Positions 1 through 9,531 of a stretch of 64,000 nucleotides of DNA are shown here, in pieces. Under the pieces are notes generated by a model. The model was given only the letters and a program-made list of their open reading frames with translations, searched no databases and was not told the origin of the DNA. Location: contig NZ_LT160640.1 in NCBI RefSeq assembly GCF_900048895.1, forward strand, positions 1,194,758-1,258,757, read 5' to 3'. Made by a program: the position numbers and the translations under genes. Within the stretch, counting starts at the first letter, position 1. Each line of letters starts with the position of its first letter. The stretch is from Neglectibacter timonensis. GTDB lineage: Bacteria; Bacillota; Clostridia; Oscillospirales; Acutalibacteraceae.

Positions 1-1242
1 GATGATATCGCTGCTGTTTTCCATTCCGCCCTGAGCCTGGCAGCAAATTTCCCTCACCATGCCCAGCAGGTAATTTTCCAGCTCCGACATGTGCTTGAAA
101 TTATAGAGGTCGTAGCGCCTGGAAAACATCAGCAGCACCCGGTCGTCCGACGGGGAATCCGAACGGTGGTAATGCCGGTTTAAAATGCTCAGCACACTGA
201 TGATTCTCCGGTAAAGTCCGTAGATATCCCCGTTCTGCAGCAGCTCAGGGTCTTCAAAAATCCGGCAGATTACCTGTTCCGCCCCGCGGCAGTCAGAATT
301 CCCCAGCGCTTTCTGCAGCCCTATCTCATCCTGCTGGGACAGGGCGGGGACGGAATCCCGTTCGCCGTTGTAAACATAGACATGGTCCCAACCCTGCAGC
401 AGCCGCTGGCTGATGGCGTAGACCGCTTCCTTATACGCATCGTACAGCTCTCCCATACCTTGGTGGCACCGGCTGAGCGAAATGCTGGCGCTGCACCCCG
501 TTACCGCTTTGCTCCATGCCAAGGCCGAATTTGCACAGCTTTTCAAGCTGTGCAAGGACGCCGAGGCGTCCTCATAATAGGCCAGCAGTACGTACTCCCG
601 GTTGTTCTTGAAATAGAATGCCTCGCAGGCCTGTGTCCCTGCTTCTTCCCGCAGCCTGCGCTTGATTTCTTCTTTTTGGGGGTAGGAGGTCTCCCCATCC
701 ACCTGCATCAGCAGGACCCGGTAGCAAAGGGAAGCGGCGTATTCGGGGCAGCCGCCCATAAACTGTTCCTGCAGCTCGGGATTTTGGGCCAGCTCCTGAA
801 TGGAAAGCTGCTCTTTGGAAATTTCGAAGACGCTTTCCTGGATTCTGTCCTTCACTTTTTTCTCTTCCCGCTGCCTGCTTTTCTCAATATTCAACAGGGC
901 GCTTTTCAAATTCTCTTTGCCGATAGGCTTCGTGATGTAATCCCTCACACTGTACTGGATGGCCTGCCGGGCATACTTGAAATCCGCGTAGCCGGTTTCT
1001 ATGACCACGGCAATCTCCGGATACTCCCTGTGCACGTATTCCGCCAGCTTCAGGCCGTCCATCTCCGGCATTCGGATATCGGTCACCACTACGTCCACAT
1101 CCGGATTCCCAGCCAAAAACTCAACAGCCTCTTTTCCCGTTTCCACATCGGCAGCCACTTCCACCTCCAGGCCGATATCGTTCAGCATCTTGACCAAAGC
1201 CTTACGTGCGTAGAATTCATCGTCTGCCACCAACACTTTCAT
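1..1242 (-). CDS. Response regulator, YesN/AraC type (C-terminus outside window)
   Basis: Receiver half of a YesM/YesN-type two-component pair. The visible 414 residues start with a complete REC domain: acidic pair D7/D8, phospho-acceptor D55 in VTDIRMPEMDG, T83 and K105 in ITKPIG. The rest is the helical linker typical of YesN proteins. The AraC-type helix-turn-helix expected at the C-terminus lies beyond base 1, so DNA binding is inferred from the family and not seen. The ATG at 1242 has AGGAA about 10 bases upstream and directly opens the REC fold. The gene starts 87 bases after the histidine kinase gene ends and is probably co-transcribed with it. By context the pair should control the sugar transporter directly upstream. 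Confidence 0.9.
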   Translation of the reverse strand, partial: MKVLVADDEFYARKALVKMLNDIGLEVEVAADVETGKEAVEFLAGNPDVDVVVTDIRMPEMDGLKLAEYVHREYPEIAVVIETGYADFKYARQAIQYSVRDYITKPIGKENLKSALLNIEKSRQREEKKVKDRIQESVFEISKEQLSIQELAQNPELQEQFMGGCPEYAASLCYRVLLMQVDGETSYPQKEEIKRRLREEAGTQACEAFYFKNNREYVLLAYYEDASASLHSLKSCANSALAWSKAVTGCSASISLSRCHQGMGELYDAYKEAVYAISQRLLQGWDHVYVYNGERDSVPALSQQDEIGLQKALGNSDCRGAEQVICRIFEDPELLQNGDIYGLYRRIISVLSILNRHYHRSDSPSDDRVLLMFSRRYDLYNFKHMSELENYLLGMVREICCQAQGGMENSSDII

Positions 1243-1329
1243 AATTGACGTTCCTGCCTTTCTTCCCCATGCAATCATGATGCCCTTTCGGACATATTCC
1301 CATTCATTCCCACAGTTTCACGACCCGCT

Positions 1330-3216
1330 TCATTCTTCCGTTTCCTGTTCCCCGGTTTCCGTCTGTTCCGGAAACAGCCCGTCTTCCCTGTTCTCCGGGC
1401 GGTCTCCGGTACCGCTGAGCGTCTTCAGATGCAGCGTCACCTCTGTATAACCGCCCTTTTCACTGGAGATTTGGAGCCCATACCGGGGGCCGTAAAAATT
1501 CTTTATTCTGGCGTTCACATTGATCAGGCCGATCCCGTTGTCATCGTCCTCTTCAGACGATGCCTCGGCATTGCCCTCCGACAGCCGCCGGTTCCATCTC
1601 TCACAGACCTCCTCTTCCATTCCCACGCCATTGTCATAAATCGAGAGGTACAAATCCTCTCCGTCCTGTTTTGCCCTGATTTCAATACAGGCGTCTGTCC
1701 TCTTGTCGGAAAGACCGTGGGAGATGGAATTCTCCAGGATGGGCTGAATCAGGAATTTCAGCATATAGCAGTTCCCCACGTCCGCGGGCACCTCAATTTT
1801 GGTGTGGAACCGGCCCGGAAAGCGAATATCCTGAATCTGCAAATAGTTGCGCATGTATTCGATCTCATCCCGGAGCAGAACCACGTCCTTTCCCTTGACA
1901 TTGTAATAAAGGATTTTTGACAGACTGCCCGCCATCTGCACAATCCCGGGAACCCCTTCGATTTCGGCCAGGGCGCTGATGGTGTTCAGAGTATTGTACA
2001 TGAAGTGCGGGTTGATCTGATAGCGCAGCATCTTCAGCTCCATCCGCTTGTGATTGATCTCATAAAGATAGGTGGCGTCGATATCGTCGTTGATCCGCTG
2101 TGCCATGGAATTGTAATTGTGCAGCAGCTCCCCCATTTCGTTGCCCTCAAATTCCTGTGGGATCTCCATGAGCTTCAAATGGCCTTTCGTGGTGAATTTC
2201 ATGGCGGATATCATATTTTCCAACGGCTGAATCGTCTGCCGGGACAGAAAAATACTGAAAAAAACAGCTACCAGCAATACCGCGAGAAATACCAGCAGCA
2301 TGTTCTTAATCCCTTCAAAACCTATGGTGTTCATCACGTCCATGGGCACATACTGCAGCAGGGTCCACCCCGTTTTCTCATTCTGGATAGCAGTGACTAA
2401 ATACTCTTTTCCCTCAATCAGAATCTTTCGGGAAGTCTCATTCAGCCCTATCATGGAGGCTGCCTCCTCCCGCAGGTGGGAGAGCAGATCCCCTTGCCCC
2501 AATTCTTCATCTTCCAAATAAGCCGCCGGTGAATTGTAGATCAGCCCGTCCCTTCCGACCACGCACAGCGAGCTGACAAAATTGGCGGAATAGGTCTTGT
2601 CCAGGCGGCGGACAAGCTCATCGTAATTGAGGTCGACGCTGAGCACGCCCACATAGGAGCCGTAATAGTACAGCCGCTGCAGTACTGTGATCACCTTACG
2701 GTTCGCCAGCTGGATGACGGTTTCGTGCACGCCTGTCAGGTAAGCTTCATTCTGTCCCTCCCAGGTAAACCCGCCCATCAGCTTTCCCACGTATTCCTGG
2801 TAGCTGTCCGTATCGGAGCTGATACTGCAGTAGACATCCCCGTATTTGTTGATCACAGCCCCCCGGAGGATAAAGGCGCTGCTCCGGAAGGAATGATTCA
2901 GGGCGTTGCGAAGATAGAGATCGTCTTCAAAGCGCTGCGCACTGGTTTTTTTGGCGCTGTCCGACACCAGGATGCGCCGCATTTCACCATCGGAATAGTG
3001 GAGATAATTGATGCGGTCCAGAGGAGAAAAGATCATTTCCACGTTCAGATTCAGCTGACTGTTGATCTGATTCATATAGTTGATGTTGGAATCAATGGTC
3101 TCCTCCATCGCCTGGCTGTAAAACATGATGCTGGGGCAGAGAAACATCACCAGCAGCAACAGGTTTCCCGCCATAATTTTGACACGCAGCGGCTGCTTTT
3201 GAAAAAATCTTTTCAT
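1330..3216 (-). CDS. Sensor histidine kinase, YesM family
   Basis: Membrane sensor kinase of 628 residues. TM1 lies at ~2-22, an extracytoplasmic Cache-like sensor at ~30-300, TM2 at ~305-325, then a HAMP-like region. The His_kinase domain follows, with the phospho-accepting H404 in YQINPHFMYNTL, and then a HATPase_c domain with N-box (QPILENSISHGL) and G-box (DNGVGM, GIGLINV). Such proteins phosphorylate a neighbouring YesN regulator in response to extracellular glycans. An upstream TTG at 3252 stays in frame, but the ATG at 3216 puts the first membrane helix right at the N-terminus and is preferred. The C-terminal ~25 residues are a Glu/Gly-rich tail past the kinase core. The ligand is unknown. 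Confidence 0.93.
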   Translation of the reverse strand: MKRFFQKQPLRVKIMAGNLLLLVMFLCPSIMFYSQAMEETIDSNINYMNQINSQLNLNVEMIFSPLDRINYLHYSDGEMRRILVSDSAKKTSAQRFEDDLYLRNALNHSFRSSAFILRGAVINKYGDVYCSISSDTDSYQEYVGKLMGGFTWEGQNEAYLTGVHETVIQLANRKVITVLQRLYYYGSYVGVLSVDLNYDELVRRLDKTYSANFVSSLCVVGRDGLIYNSPAAYLEDEELGQGDLLSHLREEAASMIGLNETSRKILIEGKEYLVTAIQNEKTGWTLLQYVPMDVMNTIGFEGIKNMLLVFLAVLLVAVFFSIFLSRQTIQPLENMISAMKFTTKGHLKLMEIPQEFEGNEMGELLHNYNSMAQRINDDIDATYLYEINHKRMELKMLRYQINPHFMYNTLNTISALAEIEGVPGIVQMAGSLSKILYYNVKGKDVVLLRDEIEYMRNYLQIQDIRFPGRFHTKIEVPADVGNCYMLKFLIQPILENSISHGLSDKRTDACIEIRAKQDGEDLYLSIYDNGVGMEEEVCERWNRRLSEGNAEASSEEDDDNGIGLINVNARIKNFYGPRYGLQISSEKGGYTEVTLHLKTLSGTGDRPENREDGLFPEQTETGEQETEE

Positions 3217-3360
3217 TTTCTCACATTCAGGACTGCTTCCACCGCTCGGCAAACAGCCCTGCCTTTCCCCATTTTTCTACCCTTCCGGAAAGGTGCAGAA
3301 CGGCTGAAGCCCTTCCGGATGCTCTGACACACAAATACTGTATTCACAACTTTTCAGTCT

Positions 3361-3389
3361 ATTTTACCATGAGGAAGCCGGTTTGAAAA
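3361..3389 (-). promoter_or_regulatory. Candidate promoter for the yesM/yesN pair
   Basis: Read on the minus strand: TTTTCA (3389-3384), a 17-base spacer, then TAAAAT (3366-3361), about 150 bases ahead of the kinase start. Only moderate matches to the sigma-A consensus, so this is a weak call. Confidence 0.35.
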
Positions 3390-3451
3390 CAATTTTCTCA
3401 CCCTTCCTCATCTGGCAAATTTTATTTTCGGTCTCATGGAATACGGTTTAT

Positions 3452-3488
3452 AAAAAAACCTCCCCGCTCAAGGAGAGGAGGAGGTTTT
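3452..3488 (-). terminator. Intrinsic terminator after the MalG-type permease gene
   Basis: AAAACCTCC (3455-3463) pairs with GGAGGTTTT (3480-3488). On the minus strand the hairpin is followed by seven T. It lies 14 bases past the permease stop and separates the transporter operon from the two-component genes. Confidence 0.75.
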
Positions 3489-3501
3489 GAAAGAACACAA
3501 C

Positions 3502-4341
3502 TCAGGTCTTCACAGCGCCCTGGGTAAGCCCCGCTACAATGTATTTCTGCGCACAGGCATAGGCAATCATCACGGGGACCATGGCCACCAGATAGGAGGC
3601 GAACGCCATATTGTAGTCGAAGGTGTACTGGGACTTGAAGTTGTACTGGAACAGGGGCAGCGTCCAGGTGGACGGATCCTTGTTCAGGATGATCAAGGGC
3701 ATCTGAAAATCATTCCAAATCCACAGGGCGTTCAAAATGAGCACCGTCATGGTCATGGGTTTGATCAGAGGCAGAACCACGCGCCAGTAAGCGCCAAAGG
3801 TGCTGCAGCCGTCGATGGCGGCAGCCTCTTCCAAATCCGGCGGAACAGAACGGATGTAGTTCACCAGCAGGAAGATCGCCTGGGAAGACGCCAAAGAAAT
3901 ATGCATCAGGATCAGACCGAACTGGTTGGTCAAACGCAGGTCGCCCAAATATTTGACCAGAGGGATCATAATGACCTGGAACGGCACAAAAATTCCGCAC
4001 AGGGTATAAAAATAGATCGTCTTGTAATAGATCTTCTGCATATTCCGGGAGATTGCATAAGCACACATCGGCGTGATGATGTAGATTGCCAGAACCGAGG
4101 TGACCGTAACAACCGCCGAGTTTCTGAAATAGGTAAAGTACCCGGCTTTCTGGAACACGCTTTTGAAGTTATCCAGATAAAAGCTGGAGGGAAGTGAAAA
4201 AAAGCTTTCCGCCGACTCAGCCGGAGTTTTCAGTGAGGTGATGATCGTGATGAACAACGGAAACAGGATCATCAATGCTCCTACAATCAAAAAGACATAG
4301 GAGAGTACCTTGAGTACCAAACCGCCTTTAGATAGTTTCAT
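3502..4341 (-). CDS. Sugar ABC transporter permease, MalG/UgpE type
   Basis: 279-residue inner-membrane permease of a carbohydrate uptake (CUT1) ABC transporter. About six transmembrane helices are visible, and the ATPase-docking EAA loop is at ~172-190 (EEAAAIDGCS...). Its ATG overlaps the stop of the upstream permease by one base (TGATG), so the two are translationally coupled. It is the last gene of a three-gene unit (binding protein, two permeases) and no ATP-binding subunit is present. An MsmX-like shared ATPase encoded elsewhere is therefore expected (inference). The substrate cannot be read from the sequence; the adjacent glycosidase operon suggests an oligosaccharide. Confidence 0.93.
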   Translation of the reverse strand: MKLSKGGLVLKVLSYVFLIVGALMILFPLFITIITSLKTPAESAESFFSLPSSFYLDNFKSVFQKAGYFTYFRNSAVVTVTSVLAIYIITPMCAYAISRNMQKIYYKTIYFYTLCGIFVPFQVIMIPLVKYLGDLRLTNQFGLILMHISLASSQAIFLLVNYIRSVPPDLEEAAAIDGCSTFGAYWRVVLPLIKPMTMTVLILNALWIWNDFQMPLIILNKDPSTWTLPLFQYNFKSQYTFDYNMAFASYLVAMVPVMIAYACAQKYIVAGLTQGAVKT

Positions 4342-5255
4342 CAGTCGTCACCTACCTGTTTATTGCTCGTCAGCTTGATGGTGGCGAAGGAGACGATGGC
4401 CACAATCACAAAGAGGATCATGGACTCTGCCACAGACTGTGCAAACTTTCCTTCGCTCATGGCATGACGGTAGATCAGGATGCCGATAGCTTCCGTCGCC
4501 TGGGCGGGGCCGCCGTCGGTCATAGCCTTGATGTAGTCGAAAATGGTCAGGCCGCCCTTTGTAGTTGTGATGACCACCATGGTGATGATCGGGATCAGGA
4601 AGGGGACCGTGATCGCTTTAAACTTCTGCCAGGCATTGGCGCCGTCAATAGTAGCCGCCTCATAGAGGTCCTTGGGCACGCTCTGCAGGCCGGCGACAAA
4701 CAGCACCGTCGGAATGGCGCAGCCCTGCCACAGGTTGACGATCAAAACGCCGAACATGGCAGTTTTGGGATTTCCCAAAATATTTGTGCTCAAAAAACCG
4801 ATGCCCAGGGATTTGCCGATCACCGGCAGAGCCCGGAGGAACAGCTCGTTCCAAATCAGGCCCACAGTTACCAGGCTGAGCACAGCGGGAATAAAATAGA
4901 CCGAGCGGAAGAATGTACTGGATTTCCCCAGCTGGTTCAGTGCCAGTGCGATGAGCAGGGAAAGCAGGATCGTCCCGATCACCAGGCAGATGGTATACTT
5001 GAAGTTGAAGAAAATAGCATTGTAAAAACGCTTATCCTGCAGGACCGTCGCATAGTTTTTCAGACCGATAAAATCAAAGGTCTTGCTGATGCCGGTCCAG
5101 TTTGTCAGGCTGTAATACACGCCCAGAATCATCGGCACCAGGAAAAATACCGAGTAGAGAATCAGAACAGGGAGAGTAAACAGCACCATGACCACGTTCT
5201 TCCTCTGCAGGCCGTTTTTCGGCCTATCCGCACCCTGCGCGGGGAGTTTTGACAT
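4341..5255 (-). CDS. Sugar ABC transporter permease, MalF/UgpA type
   Basis: 304-residue permease with six predicted membrane helices, the first at ~25-48 after a short basic cytoplasmic tail. The EAA loop follows the fifth segment (EAATIDGANAW). It pairs with the MalG-type permease that overlaps its stop codon by one base. The start ATG at 5255 has GAGGAGGTG upstream at normal spacing. It lies 83 bases after the solute-binding protein gene, and a strong hairpin sits in that gap. Confidence 0.93.
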   Translation of the reverse strand: MSKLPAQGADRPKNGLQRKNVVMVLFTLPVLILYSVFFLVPMILGVYYSLTNWTGISKTFDFIGLKNYATVLQDKRFYNAIFFNFKYTICLVIGTILLSLLIALALNQLGKSSTFFRSVYFIPAVLSLVTVGLIWNELFLRALPVIGKSLGIGFLSTNILGNPKTAMFGVLIVNLWQGCAIPTVLFVAGLQSVPKDLYEAATIDGANAWQKFKAITVPFLIPIITMVVITTTKGGLTIFDYIKAMTDGGPAQATEAIGILIYRHAMSEGKFAQSVAESMILFVIVAIVSFATIKLTSNKQVGDD

Positions 5256-5287
5256 AACCGGACACCTCCTCGTTGTTCCTCCTTATC

Positions 5288-5318
5288 GAGAAGACCCGGA
5301 GATTTTCCGGGTCTTCTC
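5288..5318 (-). other. Hairpin between binding-protein and permease genes
   Basis: Perfect 12-base stem GAGAAGACCCGG / CCGGGTCTTCTC with a 7-base loop, just after the binding-protein stop. The minus-strand flank has only a short T-run. In ABC operons such hairpins usually protect the upstream message and lower downstream permease expression (inference). Confidence 0.65.
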
Positions 5319-5338
5319 AATTCGGGAAGTTTTGATTT

Positions 5339-6673
5339 TTACTGCTCAGAAGCCGCAGCGGCCAGGAAATCTTCGGTCATCGTGGTCAGGAACGCATTTA
5401 CGTCCTTGTCGATGAGAACCTGCTGAAGCTTGGAACGCTTGGTCTCCTCAAAGCCTGCGGGAGGAGCGGAAATATCCAGAACACCTGCGGTGTCGATGAG
5501 ATCCAGCACTGCCTGAGCCTGAGGAATCTGAGCCTCAACGCCCTTGATGCAGGAGGGAGAGTGGTCCTTGTCAGAGTACATCTGCGCAGCTTCTGTGCTG
5601 GACAGATACAGCAGGAACTTGTCCACAGCGTCAGCCTTGTCGCCGGTGGTATCGGCGCCGGCGCAGATGGCCACGTCAACACCCAGAGGCTGCTTCATGT
5701 CGCCCTTGTCGTTGGGCATCGGGAACATGGCAACGTTTTTGTCGGGGTTGGCAGACTCGATGGAAGGCAGGGCCCAGATGCCCTGGATGAACATATAACC
5801 GGTGCCGGTAGCGAAATCGTTGATGGCCTGGTCATAGCCGAGGGACAGGGTATCGCCCTGGGAATACTCGCGCAGTTCGATCATCTTTTCCATGGAATCT
5901 ACCGCGATGGGATCATCCTGATAGGTGGTGGTTCCAGCACGCAGCTCGTCATAGAACTTGCCCATCTCGCCGCCGCGGTCCTTGCCGCCGATGTTGTCCC
6001 AGCCCTGGGAAATGGTCCAGGAATCCTTGTCGGGCAGAACGAAGGCAACCTCGCCCTTACCCTGGATGTCCTTAGCCAGGTTGATGAACTCGTCCCAGGT
6101 TTTCGGCACTTCATAGCCGCCGTCCTTGAACTTGTCCACATCGTAGAATACGCCCATGAAGTTCAGGGAGATCGGCACGGTGTAATACTTGCCGTCCAGC
6201 TTGATGGACTCTTTGTAGCTGTCGATCACATTGTCCATGCAAGCGTTGTCGGTAAGATCCTTCAGGCGGCCCTGGGTGGCAAACTGAATATACGCTGCGT
6301 CAGTCGGCCAATGGGTGAGCACGTCGGGCATTTCATTGGAAGCCGCACGGGTCATCAGAACAGTGCCGGCATCCGGTACGGTGTTCTGGGTGACGGTGAT
6401 GTTGGGGTTCTGCTTCTGGAACTCCTGGATCAGCGCGTCAAACGTGTCAACGGCCTCTCTCTTCTGCTGCAGGAATTCGATTTCCACCTTGGCGCCGTCG
6501 TTTCCGGCGGGCGTGGACTCGGCACCGCTTTCAGTCGTGGAGCTGGTGGCCTTGGAACTGGAATCGTCCTTCGCAGCGGAGCTGGTGGAAGAACTGTTGT
6601 TGTTGCTGCAGCCAGCAAACAACGTTGCCACCATGGCGGTGGCGAGAATTGCAGATACGATTCTCTTCTTCAT
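5339..6673 (-). CDS. Sugar ABC transporter substrate-binding lipoprotein
   Basis: 444-residue extracellular solute-binding protein, family 1 fold. The signal peptide is a lipoprotein type: basic MKKR, hydrophobic core, lipobox LFAGC with C22 as the lipid-modified cysteine. A Ser/Thr/Ala-rich tether (~23-55) follows. The start is the ATG at 6673, with AGAGGGTG at good spacing; the GTG 12 bases upstream overlaps that ribosome-binding site. It captures sugar outside the cell and hands it to the two permeases encoded downstream. It is preceded by a 270-base regulatory region rich in inverted and direct repeats, so transcription probably starts here rather than only by readthrough from the glycosidase genes. 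Confidence 0.94.
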   Translation of the reverse strand: MKKRIVSAILATAMVATLFAGCSNNNSSSTSSAAKDDSSSKATSSTTESGAESTPAGNDGAKVEIEFLQQKREAVDTFDALIQEFQKQNPNITVTQNTVPDAGTVLMTRAASNEMPDVLTHWPTDAAYIQFATQGRLKDLTDNACMDNVIDSYKESIKLDGKYYTVPISLNFMGVFYDVDKFKDGGYEVPKTWDEFINLAKDIQGKGEVAFVLPDKDSWTISQGWDNIGGKDRGGEMGKFYDELRAGTTTYQDDPIAVDSMEKMIELREYSQGDTLSLGYDQAINDFATGTGYMFIQGIWALPSIESANPDKNVAMFPMPNDKGDMKQPLGVDVAICAGADTTGDKADAVDKFLLYLSSTEAAQMYSDKDHSPSCIKGVEAQIPQAQAVLDLIDTAGVLDISAPPAGFEETKRSKLQQVLIDKDVNAFLTTMTEDFLAAAASEQ

Positions 6674-6723
6674 TTGTTTTAGCACCCTCTTTTCAGATTA
6701 GTTGAACAACCGGCAACTTGTAT

Positions 6724-6835
6724 TGCACAATTTGTTTCAACTGAGTCGACCTCATTATAGCAATGTGCACAGCTTTCTTGCTATAAGATTTTTGACCTTT
6801 CCGATATTATAATTTTTACTTCCTGCACAATGTGT
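6724..6835 (-). promoter_or_regulatory. Promoter with inverted repeat upstream of the binding-protein operon
   Basis: A minus-strand TATAAT (6759-6754) lacks a good -35, as expected for an activator-dependent promoter. It overlaps a perfect 9-base inverted repeat, TTATAGCAA (6755-6763) and TTGCTATAA (6778-6786), with a 14-base spacer. Two direct copies of TGCACAATnTGT lie exactly 100 bases apart, at 6724-6735 and 6824-6835. Likely binding sites for the YesN regulator or a LacI-type repressor; the protein is not identified. Confidence 0.5.
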
Positions 6836-6943
6836 CCAAAACCGCTGTCAGTTTTTTTCCTGTTTTGGAAAAGGAGACGGCATTGGGCGGAAAAAATGGG
6901 AAACACCTTGCTTTTTGTATGAAATATACCCTGTTTTTTTCTG

Positions 6944-9304
6944 TCATTCAGCCGGAACGGCGCAGTTTTTATTCAAAAGCTTCACGGTAGCTGAACGTTC
7001 CTCCACGGTATATTCTTCCCCGTTGACCACGGCGCGCACCAAGGGCTGCTGGGTATAGAGGACAGCAGATGTCATGGGTAGTTCTGTTTCCACAATCACC
7101 GTACCGCCCTTGAGTTCCGCCCGGAACCGGTATTCCTGGCCGTCGTCAAAGAAAATTTCTTCCGCCGCCGTGGAAAGGTTCATCAGAACGCAGAGATCCT
7201 CGAAGGGCTTCTCCTCCGTAAAGAGCAAGTCCTTCCCCTGTATGGGCAGGGCCGAATTCTCCCGGAGGTAGACGGGTATATTCTCCAGCTGCTTCCCGGG
7301 ACGCACCCAACGTCCGCCTTCCGTAAAGCCGCCGGTCAGCAGTGACGCCCAGTTCCCCTCCGGCAGATACACCCGGAAATCGTCCTGGTCGAAAACAGGC
7401 GCCACCAGCAGCGAGGAACCCAGCATATACTCCATTCCAACACAGCGGGCGGTACAGTCGTCGGGGTATTCCAGCAGCAGGGCCCGCAGCATGGGAACGC
7501 CCGTGCTGTGCGCTTCCCATGCAATGGAATAGAGATAGGGGATCAGGCGATAGCGCAGCCTGTCGTAGGCACGGAAAATCTCCTGTGCCTGCTGGCTGAA
7601 ATACCAGGGTTCCCGGGGAGTTTTCCCATGGCAGCGGCTCAGGGGGCTCAGCAGTCCGAACTGGGCGCTGCGGATATATTGTTCCTCGGTGGGCGGGCAT
7701 TCATACCCGTCACTGTCGGTATTGTAAAAGCCGCCGATGTCATGGCCCCAGAAGGGCACTGCGGAAAGACCCATAGAGAGCCCGCCCCGCAGGATGCAGG
7801 CCAGGTTGTTCTCAGCGGTGGAGGAATCCCCCGCCCAGTTGCCAGGATAATTCTGGGTGCCGGCATAGCCGCTGCGCCCCCAGAGCATGGGCCGTTCTCC
7901 CTGTTCCTGCTTAACGTCGCGGCAGGCCTCATAAATGGTTTTCGCATAGAGCAGGGGCAGCTTGTTGTGGCCCTGCAGGCCGTTGGATCCGTCGTGGTAT
8001 ACGGCGTCCAGAGGCACAGCTTCGGAAAAATCGGTTTTAATTACGCCCACACCCTCTTTGACCACAGCCTGCACCAGGCCGCGGTACCAGGCCACCATCT
8101 CCGGATTGGTGAAATCAAAGGCGGCAAACCAGGCGTCGCTGGTGGCGGCGGAGTGGAAGGTGGATACCTCCCCCTTGTCATTCATCACCAGGTAGCCGTG
8201 GGCCCTGGCGTATTCATACCCCTCGGTGCCCACTGCAATATAGGGCCACATCCACAGGCTCAGATGGAAATGCTGCTCGGAAAGGGTTTTGATCATCCCC
8301 CTGGGATCGGGGAACCGTTCCAAATCCCATTGCCAAACCCCGGCCTCGCTCATTTTCTGCCAGCCGTCGATGTGAATCACATCCGCAGGAATCTGTTCCT
8401 CCCGCAGCCTGCGGGCCACAGCTTCCACCTCTTCCTGGGTCTGGTAGCTGCATCTCGACATCCACAGCCCGAAGGCCCATTTGGGAATCATGGGAGAACG
8501 TCCGGTAAGCGCTGTATAATCGGAGAGCAGCCCCTTGTAATCCCGGTTGCAGAACAGCATGTAGTCCAGCATCCTGTCGGCGGACTCCATCCCGTAGGAC
8601 ACGCCGGACCCCACGCCCATATCGAACACGTTGTCCGTATAGGTGTTGAGCAGGATGGAATATCCCCGGCTGCTCATAAAATAGGGGATGTTTTTATAGG
8701 ATTTTTCCGTGTTGGTGGACAGCGCGTCACACTGGCGGCAGTGAATGACCTGGCCGCGCTTGTCGAATCCGGTAAATTTTTCGCCAAAGCCGTAAAAGGA
8801 TTCGTCGGAGGGGAGATACATGGTTTCCCTCACCCTGATCACCCGGCCCTGTTCGTCGCAGTCAAAACCAATGGGCAGGTATTTGCACATGTTGTCCACA
8901 TTGGCGTCACAGACATTTTCCCTGGTGAGCAGCTTCCCATCCAGAAATACCGAAAGTTCCCACGGGCGCTTCCCAAACCGCAGGGTCATACGTCCTGTGC
9001 TGGCGGTGAGGCAGTCTTCCGTCACTTGAAGCTCATAGCCAGTCTTCCCTTCCAGCGGAAACACAGCATTTTCATATACTGCGGTATCCTCAAAGGGGTA
9101 CATCCGGAAGCGGAATGCCTCTCCGGTGAGGAAGTCGACGCGCACTTTGGCCGTCTTTTTCCGGTAGGTGCCCACAGTCAGTTCCAGGGCCGATTCTTCC
9201 TGTCTGTACTCCCGGATCTCCGTCAGAAAGTCAAAATTATGGGTAAATACCGTTTTCAGATACCCCAGCTGTGGGTTGTAGGTGACTTCTGCTTTCTTGT
9301 CCAT
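6944..9304 (-). CDS. Glycoside hydrolase family 31 (alpha-xylosidase/alpha-glucosidase type)
   Basis: 786-residue retaining alpha-glycosidase. An N-terminal beta-sandwich spans ~1-260 and the (beta/alpha)8 catalytic domain ~270-600, with C-terminal beta domains after it. The nucleophile is D425 in VIKTDFSEAV and the acid/base D493 in NWAGDSST; substrate-site motifs HIDGWQKM (~311) and FWGHDIGGF (~518) are present. No signal peptide, so it acts on imported oligosaccharides in the cytoplasm. The start is the ATG at 9304, with GAGGAG eight bases upstream; an in-frame upstream extension lacks that signal. It is the last gene of the long sugar operon. The overall pattern resembles YicI-type alpha-xylosidases, but specificity within GH31 (xyloside, glucoside, sulfoquinovoside) cannot be fixed from motifs alone. 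Confidence 0.92.
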   Translation of the reverse strand: MDKKAEVTYNPQLGYLKTVFTHNFDFLTEIREYRQEESALELTVGTYRKKTAKVRVDFLTGEAFRFRMYPFEDTAVYENAVFPLEGKTGYELQVTEDCLTASTGRMTLRFGKRPWELSVFLDGKLLTRENVCDANVDNMCKYLPIGFDCDEQGRVIRVRETMYLPSDESFYGFGEKFTGFDKRGQVIHCRQCDALSTNTEKSYKNIPYFMSSRGYSILLNTYTDNVFDMGVGSGVSYGMESADRMLDYMLFCNRDYKGLLSDYTALTGRSPMIPKWAFGLWMSRCSYQTQEEVEAVARRLREEQIPADVIHIDGWQKMSEAGVWQWDLERFPDPRGMIKTLSEQHFHLSLWMWPYIAVGTEGYEYARAHGYLVMNDKGEVSTFHSAATSDAWFAAFDFTNPEMVAWYRGLVQAVVKEGVGVIKTDFSEAVPLDAVYHDGSNGLQGHNKLPLLYAKTIYEACRDVKQEQGERPMLWGRSGYAGTQNYPGNWAGDSSTAENNLACILRGGLSMGLSAVPFWGHDIGGFYNTDSDGYECPPTEEQYIRSAQFGLLSPLSRCHGKTPREPWYFSQQAQEIFRAYDRLRYRLIPYLYSIAWEAHSTGVPMLRALLLEYPDDCTARCVGMEYMLGSSLLVAPVFDQDDFRVYLPEGNWASLLTGGFTEGGRWVRPGKQLENIPVYLRENSALPIQGKDLLFTEEKPFEDLCVLMNLSTAAEEIFFDDGQEYRFRAELKGGTVIVETELPMTSAVLYTQQPLVRAVVNGEEYTVEERSATVKLLNKNCAVPAE

Positions 9305-9531
9305 TGCAATTGCTCCTCTCCTGTTTTTCAGGGATAGCCGTACGGCGGTCAGTTCCAGACCGGCGCCTCCTGCCGCATGCGGATTCCCGCCCAATCTCCT
9401 GTGACTGGTTCTCTTCGTATTTTATCAAATCTGCCAAAGTATTTTTAGAAGTATTATGACATTTTGGATATCATTTATTTGACCGGACCTGCCGGAGGAC
9501 AACAAAACGCGCCGCTTTTAAACTTATCTTC

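Noticed and set aside
6944-9304. Firm assignment of the GH31 enzyme as a sulfoquinovosidase
   Set aside because: The catalytic residues are general to GH31, the substrate-loop pattern looks more like alpha-xylosidases, and no sulfonate exporter is nearby. It is kept only as a hypothesis.
7508-9337. 609-codon plus-strand frame opposite the GH31 gene
   Set aside because: It is the antisense frame of a well-supported GH31 gene with all catalytic motifs; composition is His/Gly/Pro-rich and without any family signature.
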